Assembly (NCBI GenBank): GCA_019915015.1
Contig: JAHBBC010000025.1
Span: forward strand, 62,001-126,000
Direction of reading: 5' to 3'
Length of the DNA stretch: 64,000 bases
Source: Auriscalpium vulgare
Lineage: Eukaryota > Basidiomycota > Agaricomycetes > Russulales > Auriscalpiaceae
In this document: positions 1 through 9,169 of the stretch, piece by piece
How the letters are laid out: each line of letters begins with the position of its first letter
Position numbering within the stretch: position 1 is the stretch's first letter
Program-made: the position numbers and the translations under genes
Notes under the pieces: model-generated
The model's input: the letters and a program-made list of their open reading frames with translations, nothing else
What the model was told of the DNA's origin: nothing
Database searches by the model: none

Positions 1-316
1 GGTGGGAGGCGAGGGCAACATGTGGATGTATGCGCGAGACATTGCGACGTGCGCACAGAATGCTAATGGCTGGCTCAGAACGTCTTGGTGACTTGGGGGG
101 CGTGTACACATGACTTGGGGACTTGTGCAATCGTCCTGCGTGGCCTGGATGGTAGAGAATCGATGGAGACGTCAAGGAGTATAGGCCTGTGTTGCTACAA
201 GTGTGCTAGCGTCTTGGCTGGAACTGCGAGCGCGATGTGTTGCGATAGTCGATGTTGAGGCAATAGAACGTGCCAAAAATGCGAAAACAGAAGCCACCCG
301 CGCTGGGGGCGTATCA
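1..316 (-). repeat. Gypsy G1 3' LTR, partial (cut by window edge)
   Basis: Bases 1-316 repeat 7662-7977 at a constant offset of 7661, so this is the outer part of the left LTR of the minus-strand element G1. The LTR ends with TATCA on the plus strand (TGATA on the element strand), the usual TG...CA form. From the complete copy on the right, about 840 bp of this LTR lie before the window. The left target-site duplication is therefore not visible. Confidence 0.93.
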
Positions 317-353
317 CCTCCTCCTTACTGAAGATCTGACCGTCCTCGGTCAG
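317..353 (-). promoter_or_regulatory. G1 polypurine tract with upstream tetraloop hairpin
   Basis: On the element strand the LTR is directly preceded by the purine run AAGGAGGAGG (317-326), the expected plus-strand primer. Upstream of it come TTCAGT (327-332) and a perfect 7-bp hairpin, CTGACCG-AGGA-CGGTCAG (336-353). The same arrangement recurs at 1960-2000 and twice in element B. The PPT role follows from its place beside the LTR; a role for the hairpin is inferred. Confidence 0.75.
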
Positions 354-510
354 CGCGTGCGTTGAATACGGGTTGGCAAAGGAGTGCTGGGGGCTGCGGT
401 GGGTGGGAACGAAAGGATACAGAAATGGAAGAGTGAAGCATATAGCGAACTTGAATGTCCACAAGGGAAACCATGCGTAGCATGCTGGAAAGAGAAACAA
501 AACAAAGGAA

Positions 511-3500
511 TCAGGAGCCATCTGGGGGACCATCCATGTCGTCTTCCTCGGCTATTGGCATGTCTTCTAAGCTGTCATCGTCTCCTAAGGACTGGGAAGC
601 TTCTAGTTCGCGAAGTCGAGTAGTGTCAATATCAATGGCATCTAAGTCCACTTCAATTCGCTTTCGCGCGAAGAAGGGGATGACTCTGAAGGCGGCAATG
701 GGTCGATCAAAGACAGAACCATCTAGTTCTGCAACAAGGTAGGCGCCTCCGCGGTTTCGCGATACAACAACAAGGGGGCCTAGATAGCGAGGGCGCATCT
801 TGCGGTTTAGCGACTTCTCGATAGCGGTGTGGCGGATCAATACAAGGTCTCCACGCTTGAAATCAAAGTCGCGAATGGTCGCTGCGTGGTCACGCTCAAA
901 GCGCGCTGCTGCTGCTAGACGATGTGCAAAAACCTTGGAACGCAGGTGTGAAATGTGCTCGTGTCGCTTCTGGAGGGCTATGGCGCGTCGTGCAATGAGG
1001 TCTGTGGTCGAAAGAATGGACGTGGGCGGCGGCAAGAGGTACGTTGCTTCGGATATGTCAAGGGGAATGAGCGGATGACAACCTGTGACTGCAAAGTAGG
1101 GCGAGCAACCCATGCGGCGTCTTGTAGTAAGGCGCTCGGACCAAAAGACTGTGTGCGCAGACATAGACCAGCGACTCTGTTCTCCATCGCAGGCCTTGAA
1201 CAATGCTTGACGAACGTCAAAGTGTGCACGCTCAACGATGCCGTTGGCTCGCGAATTGTAACCACTGATGCGAATATGGCGAATGTTGTACTTCTTGGAC
1301 AGATAGTCAAGTGCCTTGACAAATGGGCCTCCGTTGTCTGTGACGATTTCGCTTAATGAACCCCAACGACAAAGGATATCTTCAAAGACCCAATCTGCAA
1401 TGGCCTTGGCTGTCTCACGGCGTAGGAGTCGAAACTCGGGGTACTGGGTGAGTGAACAGCGTCCTTGAACAATATAGCGAAAGCCGTTAGAGACTGGCAT
1501 ATGCATTGTGTCAACGTAGATCTTCGCGAAGAGCGCAGCGGGTGTCGCAACAACCGGGGGGATGAGAACTTGACGCTTCTGACGCTGCTGACAGATGAGA
1601 CAGCTGCGGACATACCACATGGCATCCGCTTCGGAAGCTGGCCACCAAAAACGTTCTTGAATAAGCGATCTTGTAGCAAAAACTCCGCGATGTCCAACAC
1701 GATCATGACATTCTGCAAGAACTTGAAGTCGTTGAGCTGGTTGTATCACAAGCTTGTGTGCGCCATCAAGACTGCGTCGCCAAAGTCTTGTCTTGTTGAT
1801 AAAGAAGCGCGTCGCATAGCGGACAAAGGTCGCGAACTCAGAATCTGACAAGTCTTCTGGGCGTTCTGGTTTCCTTAACCAATTGTGGACTGCTTGAATG
1901 CGAAGGTCGTGGGTTCTAGCTGAGTCGGAACGTGGCACATCGTCATAACAGAGCTTGGGCTCCTCCTCCTCCTTACTGAAGTCTTGACCGTCCTCGGTCA
2001 GGGCATAGGTCGCGAAGCAGGGAGGGTGGGTGGGCACAGCTAGGATGTGGGAACGAAACGCCGAAGGCGAAGGGTAGACAATGTGAAGGAATCCATGCAT
2101 GCTATCAAGCCAATCGTCATAACTGTCATCTTGTTCTGTCTCTGCTGGGGTATCTTCACCTTCTTGTCTATGTCGCGAAAGTCCGTCTGGTCCATGGCGA
2201 ACTCCTGGAACGTGGCGAAGCTTGAAATGGAAGATGAGGATGCCTAGAATCCATCGATTGATACTTGCACTAGGGACGAGATCCGGGTTCTTGAGCATTC
2301 CTTTGATAGCGCTAGCGTCAACTTCAACAACTAGGTTGCGAACACCAAGTAGATAGATGCGGAGTGTGCGTAGTGCACGGAAAAGGCCGTAAATCTCAAG
2401 CTTAGGCTGGGAGAAGCGTCGTTCGCGGTCGTTGAGCGTGATAGAACCAAAGCGATTGATATAGCGGAGCGTCTTCTTGGGGGTCGCGACGTCTTGCGCT
2501 AAGATATAGCCTATTGCAATGTACGAGGAGTCAACAGCTAAGACAACTGGGTCGGGTGATTCATAGTTGATGGCACGGAGCGCTGGCGAGGCGAGCAAGG
2601 CTACTTTAAGGTCTTCTTGAGCGGCAATATGTTCTGGTCCAAACTCGAATGGGACACCTTTGCGGGTAAGCTGTGTCAAGACGTGGGCACGTTTCGCGAA
2701 CGAGTCGATGAAAATGCGGCAGACTCCAATGGTACCAAGGAATGCACGAACGTCAGAGACATCTTTGCAGGGGCCCCAGTTGCGGATAACTGAGACAGTG
2801 GACTCGTCAGGACGTCGACCTTCTGGGGTGCAACGATGGCCAAGAACGGTGAACTCGCGACTGATAATGATAGACTTGGTGCCAGAGAATGTGCCACCAC
2901 AATACTTCATGCGCTGCAAGATACGGTTGACATTCTGGAAGTGCTCCCAGACAAAACGGCGGATGTTGCGATTGTTCGCGATGTGCTCGGGCTTGCCATA
3001 TTCGTCAAGATACTCGGATGCGGGACCTTTGAGTGGGACATCGTCGATGTAGGGGACTGTAATCGCTGGTATCTCAGGCTGGAGGATGTACGTGACGTCG
3101 TCATGGAAGATAGGAACTGAGTTCGTCCATCCCATGGGTAGGGTGACAAGGCGCTTGGCTCCAAAGGGCGTCTGGAACGTAGTGAGATCTCGCGAGTGTT
3201 CGTCAATGAGGCGTTCGTCATAGCCAACGTAGAGATCGAGTATTCCACCGCATGCGCGGCCTCCGAACTGTTCTGCAAGGTGCTCAGGCGTGGGTGTGAC
3301 TCCGGAATGTGCGATAGTGACGGCGTTGAGGGGCTCAAGACTGTGAACAATGCGTAGCGACTTGCCGTCTTTCTTCGCGACGCAGAACCAACGCGAACGA
3401 TACGATGAATTCGAGTCTTCATATGTGCCTGCATGAATCTTGCGACGAATGAGATCTGTGACTTCTTTGTAAAGACCTGGTGGGATCGGAATATTGCGCT

Positions 3501-4329
3501 GTACCCAAGGTGTATGCGGAACGACAGGGATTTGGACTGGAGGAAAGAACTCGCGCTTGAAACTGCCTCGCTCTGAGTCATTCCAAGCGAAAGCGTCGTT
3601 GTGAACTGAAATGACGTGGTGCAATAGGTCTCGTTCGGCTGGCTGAAGGAAATTGTAGCACTCTTGGCTATCAACAGTGTCTTTGCGTTCTTGCGTGTAG
3701 CGTCCGGTGGGTACAAAGGGCGGGGGATGCGTAGGGAGCATAGGGAGCGATGCAAGGGGATCTCCCTGTATGTTGCGAACTATGCGGAACTGTTCTGGGA
3801 CTGAGCCTAGCACAGGCTTGACTTTCTGGGCAACGGGCTTGTACTTGCGCTTCGCAAACGTTTCGCGAACTGGGGGTATCTGATTCTCTGGCAAAGGCAA
3901 TGGACGAAGGTCTGAGGCAAAGGTAGAAAAGAGTGTGGATTGCGTTGAGGCGGGATTTGGAGCGAACATTGAAGTCAAAACTGTAAAAGCTGCTGGAGCG
4001 GCGTGGTTGGGAAGCAAAGAACGAGCGTCGGAGGCGGTTAAATAAGCAAACTGGAGCGAGGATTCGTCTGAAGGGTCAAGAGGGGTATAAGCAAGTGCGC
4101 GAACACTCGCGCCGTCGCCTTCCAAGATGAGGGCGACTTCTTCACCATCTTCTAGATAATCAAGCAGCGAAAGTTGTCTCCTGTGAGACTCGAAACCGAT
4201 GATGCCCTCTAGGGAACGTAGGCACTGTGACAACAGCTGTCGAGTTGGGATTGCGAAGCGTAACAGTCTGGTCTTCGTTCTTGAAGTTGCGCACAACACT
4301 CTCTGTGATAACGTCGAAGGGGCGTCCAA
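511..4329 (-). CDS. pol: Gypsy G1 Pol (reverse transcriptase, RNase H, integrase)
   Basis: This is a Ty3/gypsy polyprotein of about 1270 codons, open throughout. The reverse transcriptase has its catalytic YIDD near residue 428. RNase H follows, with AVDSSY, KLEIYG and EVDASA around residues 590-690. The integrase has an HHCC zinc domain (H-x3-H, then C-x2-C before residue 920) and a D,D,E core (VDTMH, TDNGG, GIVERAH). No chromodomain follows, unlike A and C. The frame begins with a TTG codon, overlaps gag by 170 bp and lies in the +1 frame relative to gag, so it is probably made as a Gag-Pol fusion. A PPT-like segment is embedded in the coding region just before the integrase (1960-2000). 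The element sits in an exon of the KDZ copy 1 TET/JBP gene. It is closely related to element B. Confidence 0.9.
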   Translation of the reverse strand: MDAPSTLSQRVLCATSRTKTRLLRFAIPTRQLLSQCLRSLEGIIGFESHRRQLSLLDYLEDGEEVALILEGDGASVRALAYTPLDPSDESSLQFAYLTASDARSLLPNHAAPAAFTVLTSMFAPNPASTQSTLFSTFASDLRPLPLPENQIPPVRETFAKRKYKPVAQKVKPVLGSVPEQFRIVRNIQGDPLASLPMLPTHPPPFVPTGRYTQERKDTVDSQECYNFLQPAERDLLHHVISVHNDAFAWNDSERGSFKREFFPPVQIPVVPHTPWVQRNIPIPPGLYKEVTDLIRRKIHAGTYEDSNSSYRSRWFCVAKKDGKSLRIVHSLEPLNAVTIAHSGVTPTPEHLAEQFGGRACGGILDLYVGYDERLIDEHSRDLTTFQTPFGAKRLVTLPMGWTNSVPIFHDDVTYILQPEIPAITVPYIDDVPLKGPASEYLDEYGKPEHIANNRNIRRFVWEHFQNVNRILQRMKYCGGTFSGTKSIIISREFTVLGHRCTPEGRRPDESTVSVIRNWGPCKDVSDVRAFLGTIGVCRIFIDSFAKRAHVLTQLTRKGVPFEFGPEHIAAQEDLKVALLASPALRAINYESPDPVVLAVDSSYIAIGYILAQDVATPKKTLRYINRFGSITLNDRERRFSQPKLEIYGLFRALRTLRIYLLGVRNLVVEVDASAIKGMLKNPDLVPSASINRWILGILIFHFKLRHVPGVRHGPDGLSRHRQEGEDTPAETEQDDSYDDWLDSMHGFLHIVYPSPSAFRSHILAVPTHPPCFATYALTEDGQDFSKEEEEPKLCYDDVPRSDSARTHDLRIQAVHNWLRKPERPEDLSDSEFATFVRYATRFFINKTRLWRRSLDGAHKLVIQPAQRLQVLAECHDRVGHRGVFATRSLIQERFWWPASEADAMWYVRSCLICQQRQKRQVLIPPVVATPAALFAKIYVDTMHMPVSNGFRYIVQGRCSLTQYPEFRLLRRETAKAIADWVFEDILCRWGSLSEIVTDNGGPFVKALDYLSKKYNIRHIRISGYNSRANGIVERAHFDVRQALFKACDGEQSRWSMSAHTVFWSERLTTRRRMGCSPYFAVTGCHPLIPLDISEATYLLPPPTSILSTTDLIARRAIALQKRHEHISHLRSKVFAHRLAAAARFERDHAATIRDFDFKRGDLVLIRHTAIEKSLNRKMRPRYLGPLVVVSRNRGGAYLVAELDGSVFDRPIAAFRVIPFFARKRIEVDLDAIDIDTTRLRELEASQSLGDDDSLEDMPIAEEDDMDGPPDGS
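1960..2000 (-). repeat. Second copy of the hairpin-TTCAGT-polypurine module inside G1 pol
   Basis: On the element strand this reads TGACCG-AGGA-CGGTCA (hairpin, 1985-2000), a short spacer, TTCAGT (1975-1980), then a long AAGGAGGAG-type purine run (1960-1974). About 40 bp match the module next to the 3' LTR (317-353), with weaker similarity further upstream. It is translated in frame within pol. The position inside pol resembles a central polypurine tract, but that function is inferred. Confidence 0.7.
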
Positions 4330-6841
4330 GTAGAATGTCGTACGCGACGTTGCGAATGACGTGGATCTGCAAGTAGATGGTAATATTCGCGATCTTGACG
4401 GGGACGTTGCGAGCTAATCCAAGCGAGCTGTCATAGTGTGTGTTGGCACTCTGAACACGAATGCGGATCGAAGGGTCGTATGCAAGGCCAAGATGGTGAC
4501 AAATCTCTTCTGACATCGAGATAATCTGTGACCCGGGATCCAAAAGGCATTCAACTGTGTCTTTGTTGTCAATGATAGCGTCGATGGAGCGGAGCGCATG
4601 TGATTCGCGGGCGACAGTCAAGACTTTAGGCTCTTCTTCAGGGGCTAAGTCCATCAGGTACGTCTCATATGGATCATCAATGACTAGGACGCCGGGCGGA
4701 GGGTTATTGCGATCTGGCGCGATAACACGAGGGGCAGGGACATAGTTTGCAAACGTCTTGGCTTCAGCTTCTGCAATTGCCGCGGCGGGCGAGACTATGT
4801 CTTCTGGGACCTCTTCAACAGTGGGGAAACTGGAAATGACTTGCTCATTGACTGCACGACGAGGTGTGACAACATCGCGATACTTCGCGCGGACCTCTGG
4901 CGAGAGTGAAAGGAGTTCCTCAGGTGTGAGCGTGATCGAGTTCGCTTTCATCGAGCGAGCAAACACTGTGTCTGCTATCTCTGTCTTGTGAACTGGAGCA
5001 TTTGTCTTGTAAGCGGTGTCTCGCGCATTCGAAGGCCTGGGCGGGTCTGCAGGGACAAAGCGTGTCTGCTTGACTGGGGCGGAAGTAGCGTCACGAGCTT
5101 TGGCAAAGGGGTGCGAAGGTGTGCGAGGTGCTGATGACTGTGCTGGACTAGGAGCAGGAGCTTGCGCTGGAGCTGGAGCTTGAACTGGTGGGGCATCTTG
5201 AGTCGGCTTCACGTTCGCGGTTCGACGAGGGGGCACTTCTACGCCGTCGAAGACCAACTTGAACGAATCGCGAGCCTGTGGGCCTTTCAGTGCTGCTAGC
5301 TCAGCTTCAAGTGCGGCGATGCGATCTGTCGCGGAAAGCGTGAATGTCGAGAGCGGCTCAACTGCGAGCATCATCTGGGCTTGTGCGCGCTGGCCTGGGT
5401 TGCGTCGATGCCACTCCATCATGCGATCACGAAGGGTGTTGCCTGTAATAAAGCGAGGAACAAATCCTCCACCAGGTAGTATGACTCGTCCTTCATGGTT
5501 TCGCTTGACGTAGCCAGTGCGGATGTCTTCTTCGACTGCAGGACAGTTCGCGATGTGATGATCTGGAGCGCCATCATATAGGCAACGATTCTCCGAGCGA
5601 ATGGTGTCAACTGGAGCAGGTGTGGGCGTGGACAAGGCTGCTGGGACTGCGCTATTGCCTTGAATTGCTTGGGTGAGCGAACGAACGAGGGTGACAAGGA
5701 GTTCTTCTGTCTTGATCGCTGGGGCTGGCGTTAACGATGAGCTGGGTGCTAAAGCGGTGTCGTTGCGAAAGGAAGAGGCTGCTGTGCCATGTAGAACATA
5801 GTTCGTTGCGTCCTTGACGTCAGAAACAAGATAGGGGTCTTCTGGCTCCTGGTCTGGCAATTTGATCTGAAGGCGAGCATGGACACGCTGCCAAAGCTCA
5901 GCTGGGATGCCTCGAACGAATTCTCGTTGTTGCTGGAGGTCTGAGAGGCGCTTGTGCTTGATAAGATAGCTGGAGAGCGTCAAGAAGTCGCGATGGAATG
6001 TTGCGAACTCTTCCAGCGTCGAGATTCCGTTGGCGCGACGTTCCGCGACGAGGTGCTCAAGGTCTGCAACTGAATATGCTTTGTCTTCGCTAGCACCTGG
6101 GTAGAGCTTCGCGACAGCTTCCTTGAACTCTTTGTATGACTTGGAGGCGTCGGTGAACTCTGTCATGGCGTCGAAAAGATCGGCTACTTCGATAGGGACA
6201 TAACTCTGTGCCCAAGTCTTCTTCTCTTCATCCTTGGTGATTGAGCAACGAAGGAATAGGATTTCAAGGTCTGCAAAGAACCTGCGGATTGAACGAGGCT
6301 GTTCTGGGGTAAATATAGGGGCGGTGCGATCACCACGAGCTGGCATAAGCGTAGTCATCGCGATAAAAGGTTGGGGATTGGTGATAGGGACTTGAACGGT
6401 GTGTGTGCGACGGTTCGCGATATAAACGGCGGGCGATGGAAGACGACTGGTGATGGCTGGAGGTGTGGAAATAGGCTGGGGCGATGGCGAAGGCGGAGTG
6501 CGCGATGTGACGGGATGTAACAAGGGGCGAGGCGACGATGGGAAGCTTCCTGGAAACGGTGGAGAGTCTTCTAATGGATCTAGGAGGTTGATATCACTGA
6601 GAAGGTCGGAAGGAAGGTTGTTGTGTGTCGCAAATGGACTAGGGACTGAGGAAAAGAGTTCTCCTGGACTGGGGGGCCAAACGACAAACGATTCGCGAAG
6701 TTCTGCGGCTAGGGAGGAGACTCGAGTAGGATAGCGATGTCGATGTGTAGGGGGTGTGGAAGATGAACGAGAGTGATCTGAAGCAATCCTGGTAGTGCCC
6801 CTCGCGGTGGGCTCCACAAATGATGACCTATCTCGGCGCAC
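4160..6841 (-). CDS. gag: Gypsy G1 Gag with aspartic protease
   Basis: The ORF runs from 6841 to the TGA at 4160-4162. Capsid-like sequence lies near residues 170-350. A CCHC-like knuckle near residue 421 has Asp in place of the second Cys (C-x2-D-x4-H-x4-C). A retroviral-type aspartic protease follows, with LLDPGSQI near residue 767. The C-terminal part is strongly similar to element B Gag (LLGRPFDV is shared). Codon 1 is GTG at 6841, inside the LTR, and the ORF runs through the primer binding site. The first ATG is codon 162 (6358), so either a non-AUG start is used or the original start is lost. The ORF end overlaps pol, which is in the +1 frame. Confidence 0.85.
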   Translation of the reverse strand: MRRDRSSFVEPTARGTTRIASDHSRSSSTPPTHRHRYPTRVSSLAAELRESFVVWPPSPGELFSSVPSPFATHNNLPSDLLSDINLLDPLEDSPPFPGSFPSSPRPLLHPVTSRTPPSPSPQPISTPPAITSRLPSPAVYIANRRTHTVQVPITNPQPFIAMTTLMPARGDRTAPIFTPEQPRSIRRFFADLEILFLRCSITKDEEKKTWAQSYVPIEVADLFDAMTEFTDASKSYKEFKEAVAKLYPGASEDKAYSVADLEHLVAERRANGISTLEEFATFHRDFLTLSSYLIKHKRLSDLQQQREFVRGIPAELWQRVHARLQIKLPDQEPEDPYLVSDVKDATNYVLHGTAASSFRNDTALAPSSSLTPAPAIKTEELLVTLVRSLTQAIQGNSAVPAALSTPTPAPVDTIRSENRCLYDGAPDHHIANCPAVEEDIRTGYVKRNHEGRVILPGGGFVPRFITGNTLRDRMMEWHRRNPGQRAQAQMMLAVEPLSTFTLSATDRIAALEAELAALKGPQARDSFKLVFDGVEVPPRRTANVKPTQDAPPVQAPAPAQAPAPSPAQSSAPRTPSHPFAKARDATSAPVKQTRFVPADPPRPSNARDTAYKTNAPVHKTEIADTVFARSMKANSITLTPEELLSLSPEVRAKYRDVVTPRRAVNEQVISSFPTVEEVPEDIVSPAAAIAEAEAKTFANYVPAPRVIAPDRNNPPPGVLVIDDPYETYLMDLAPEEEPKVLTVARESHALRSIDAIIDNKDTVECLLDPGSQIISMSEEICHHLGLAYDPSIRIRVQSANTHYDSSLGLARNVPVKIANITIYLQIHVIRNVAYDILLGRPFDVITESVVRNFKNEDQTVTLRNPNSTAVVTVPTFPRGHHRFRVSQETTFAA
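6798..6816 (-). promoter_or_regulatory. G1 primer binding site
   Basis: Four bases inside the 5' LTR end, the element strand reads TGGAGCCCACCGCGAGGGG. It starts with TGG, as a tRNA-3'-CCA complement should. Element B has the identical 19-mer three bases after its 5' LTR (40219-40237), which supports both the LTR boundary and the PBS call. The tRNA could not be assigned by eye. Confidence 0.8.
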
Positions 6842-7977
6842 AGGCGGTCAGATGGCAAAACAAACCACAAAACCAACTCCTGCTGGCTCGAGCGGTGCTA
6901 GTAACAGGTTGGGGGCGCGTCCCAGGACCTACAGATGACTCGGGGAGAGGCGTGAACGCTGGGGGGAAGTCGCTAGGTGACTTGGAGGGCGATAGGACGA
7001 TGGACAAGGTGATCTGGGATGGAAGTCGACACTGCTGGTGCGGAACAGGACGTTGCGATGTGTAGCGAGCTTGAGAATACCTTGCTGGAGGGCTGAGACG
7101 ATGGGGGAACAAAGGCGAGGATGAGGGGACAAGGGGACAAGGTGATACGAAGGTCGCGACGTAACGCGATAACGCTGGACAAGGTGAAAACAATGTGCTC
7201 TGCGAAGTTGAAGGCTTGTAAACGTGGGCTCTGCGAAGGTGAAGGCTATAATCTTGGGCGCTGCGAAGTTGAAGGTCGAGGTCGATGTTGAACGCGATAA
7301 AACGATGTTGCAAAGGTTTGAGACGTTGACTCTGGAGGGGAGAAGTTGTCTGATATTCAGTGACCTAGCTACCAACAGATATACACGGGAAACATGTCTC
7401 TGTGGCTACTGTGAGTCATCTGGTAAGTATGGGGATAGTGAGACATTCTAGAAGGCGTATCCAATCAGAAACAAGCATCGCGACGTATCGGAACAGCAAG
7501 GCTGTGCTATCTCCATGTGAAACTCCGAGATATGCGGATCGCGACGTATCGGAAACCATCAAACCGGAACATTGCTCTGAGACACTGCATCTAGACCGGA
7601 CCCTGGGACCTGTGGGTGACGTGTCGAGGGGCTGCGCAACGCTAGGACGCTCTGGGAACGAGGTGGGAGGCGAGGGCAACATGTGGATGTATGCGCGAGA
7701 CATTGCGACGTGCGCACAGAATGCTAATGGCTGGCTCAGAACGTCTTGGTGACTTGGGGGGCGTGTACACATGACTTGGGGACTTGTGCAATCGTCCTGC
7801 GTGGCCTGGATGGTAGAGAATCGATGGAGACGTCAAGGAGTATAGGCCTGTGTTGCTACAAGTGTGCTAGCGTCTTGGCTGGAACTGCGAGCGCGATGTG
7901 TTGCGATAGTCGATGTTGAGGCAATAGAACGTGCCAAAAATGCGAAAACAGAAGCCACCCGCGCTGGGGGCGTATCA
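6821..7977 (-). repeat. Gypsy G1 5' LTR, complete (1157 bp)
   Basis: The inner end (6821) is set by the adjacent primer binding site. The outer end (7977) is where identity with the left LTR stops and the TET/JBP exon resumes. On the element strand it begins TGATACG and ends TCATCA. The two copies look essentially identical over the visible 316 bp, so insertion was recent. ORFs within it are spurious. Confidence 0.88.
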
Positions 7978-9055
7978 GCGGTACACTGCTCAGGGCTTTC
8001 GCTACGTGGCATGGGATGGACGGTTTGTACCGATTTTATGTTCTTTTCCGTAACGTTTGCTGACGCCGCCCGCGCAGCCGCCTCATGGGCATCATCGACC
8101 GAAAGGGCCGCATACTCGGCAGTCTCGCAGGTCGCCCAGCTGGAGATCTCACCTGGGATGACTCGGGGGTTGACGCCTACGAGGCCATGGCGCGCGCGCG
8201 GGGAAAGCTAAAGCTAGGGCAAGACCAACTTGTGCATCGGCGTGGAAGGTACCCCACCATAGCGACGGGCATATCCTACGGAGGCGGGCAAACGGTAAGT
8301 CAAAATTTCTGCCTGCAGAAAGAAAAGGCCCTGATACCCAGCGACAGAAACCCATGCAGCTCTCGCTAAAGGGAAACGAAGAGGTCATTGGCGAGTTGAA
8401 GGCACGGCCGAGCGTGCGGCGGATAGTCGGATTCATGAACAGTACGTCATCACCCGCGCCGCCCTGCCGCCGTCCTGATACGTACCTCCTAGGCACGCAC
8501 GCCTTCGGGTCGCCCAAACATTACAAAGAGTATGAGCGCAACATGCAGGACCTGCTGGACCACGACCCCTCGCTGGAACTCCCGTTCGACAACTCCATCT
8601 GGGCTGCAACCACCTTCAACTTCGGCCCCCAGGTCTGTACAGACATCCACCTCGACAGCGCTAACTACCCCTGCGGGTGGTGCAGCATCATGTCCCTCGG
8701 TGAGTACCACCCCCGGTTCAGCGGACACATTGTGCTCCACAAAGCTCGCCTCATCATTGAATTCCCTCCCCATTCCGTCATCAACATCCTCTCGGCCATC
8801 TTTCCGCACGGGAACATCAAAACCGGGGCGCACGAGACCCGTGCGTCTATCACTCAATATACCGCAGGAAGCCTCTTCCGCTACAACGCGTACGACCATC
8901 GAACGGAGGCCCAGTTTGAAGCAGAGGACCCCGCGTTGAAGGCGGCGATGGATCGCAACCGGAGGCAGAGGTGGAAGGATAGCGTGGGTTTGTTCTCGAA
9001 GTACGACGAGTTGGCCAAGGACATAGAGGAGGCTTTTAATGTGAAGAAGAAGTAG
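7978..9055 (+). CDS. TET/JBP-like 2-oxoglutarate/Fe(II) dioxygenase, KDZ copy 1 (5' part displaced by G1)
   Basis: This is the 3' part of a gene for a TET/JBP-family dioxygenase, the enzyme class that oxidises 5-methylcytosine. Exons fit at about 7978-8022, 8078-8294, 8360-8441 and 8493-9055, with GT...AG introns of 50-65 bp. The visible catalytic motif is HLD in DIHLDSAN (HxD). A later His in FPHGN and Arg in ETRASITQY are the probable third iron ligand and 2-oxoglutarate ligand. The first exon fragment (GFRYVAWDG) aligns with FRYFAWNG in the KDZ copy 2 gene, so G1 inserted inside this gene and the 5' exons lie left of the window. The stop codon is 114 bp upstream of the KDZ transposase gene on the same strand. 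The displaced 5' end makes this copy probably non-functional. Confidence 0.85.
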
Positions 9056-9169
9056 TAGATATCTACCCATAATATAGCTTGCTTTTGTGCGTCGGCACAC
9101 ACGCAGCTAGAGCCACGTGAGTTTGTTGATCAACTAGGCGCCTAACGCGTGTTATTGCCGCCCACAACC

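Noticed and set aside
2907..3755. 282-codon minus-strand ORF within G1 pol
   Set aside because: Out-of-frame shadow of the RT domain.
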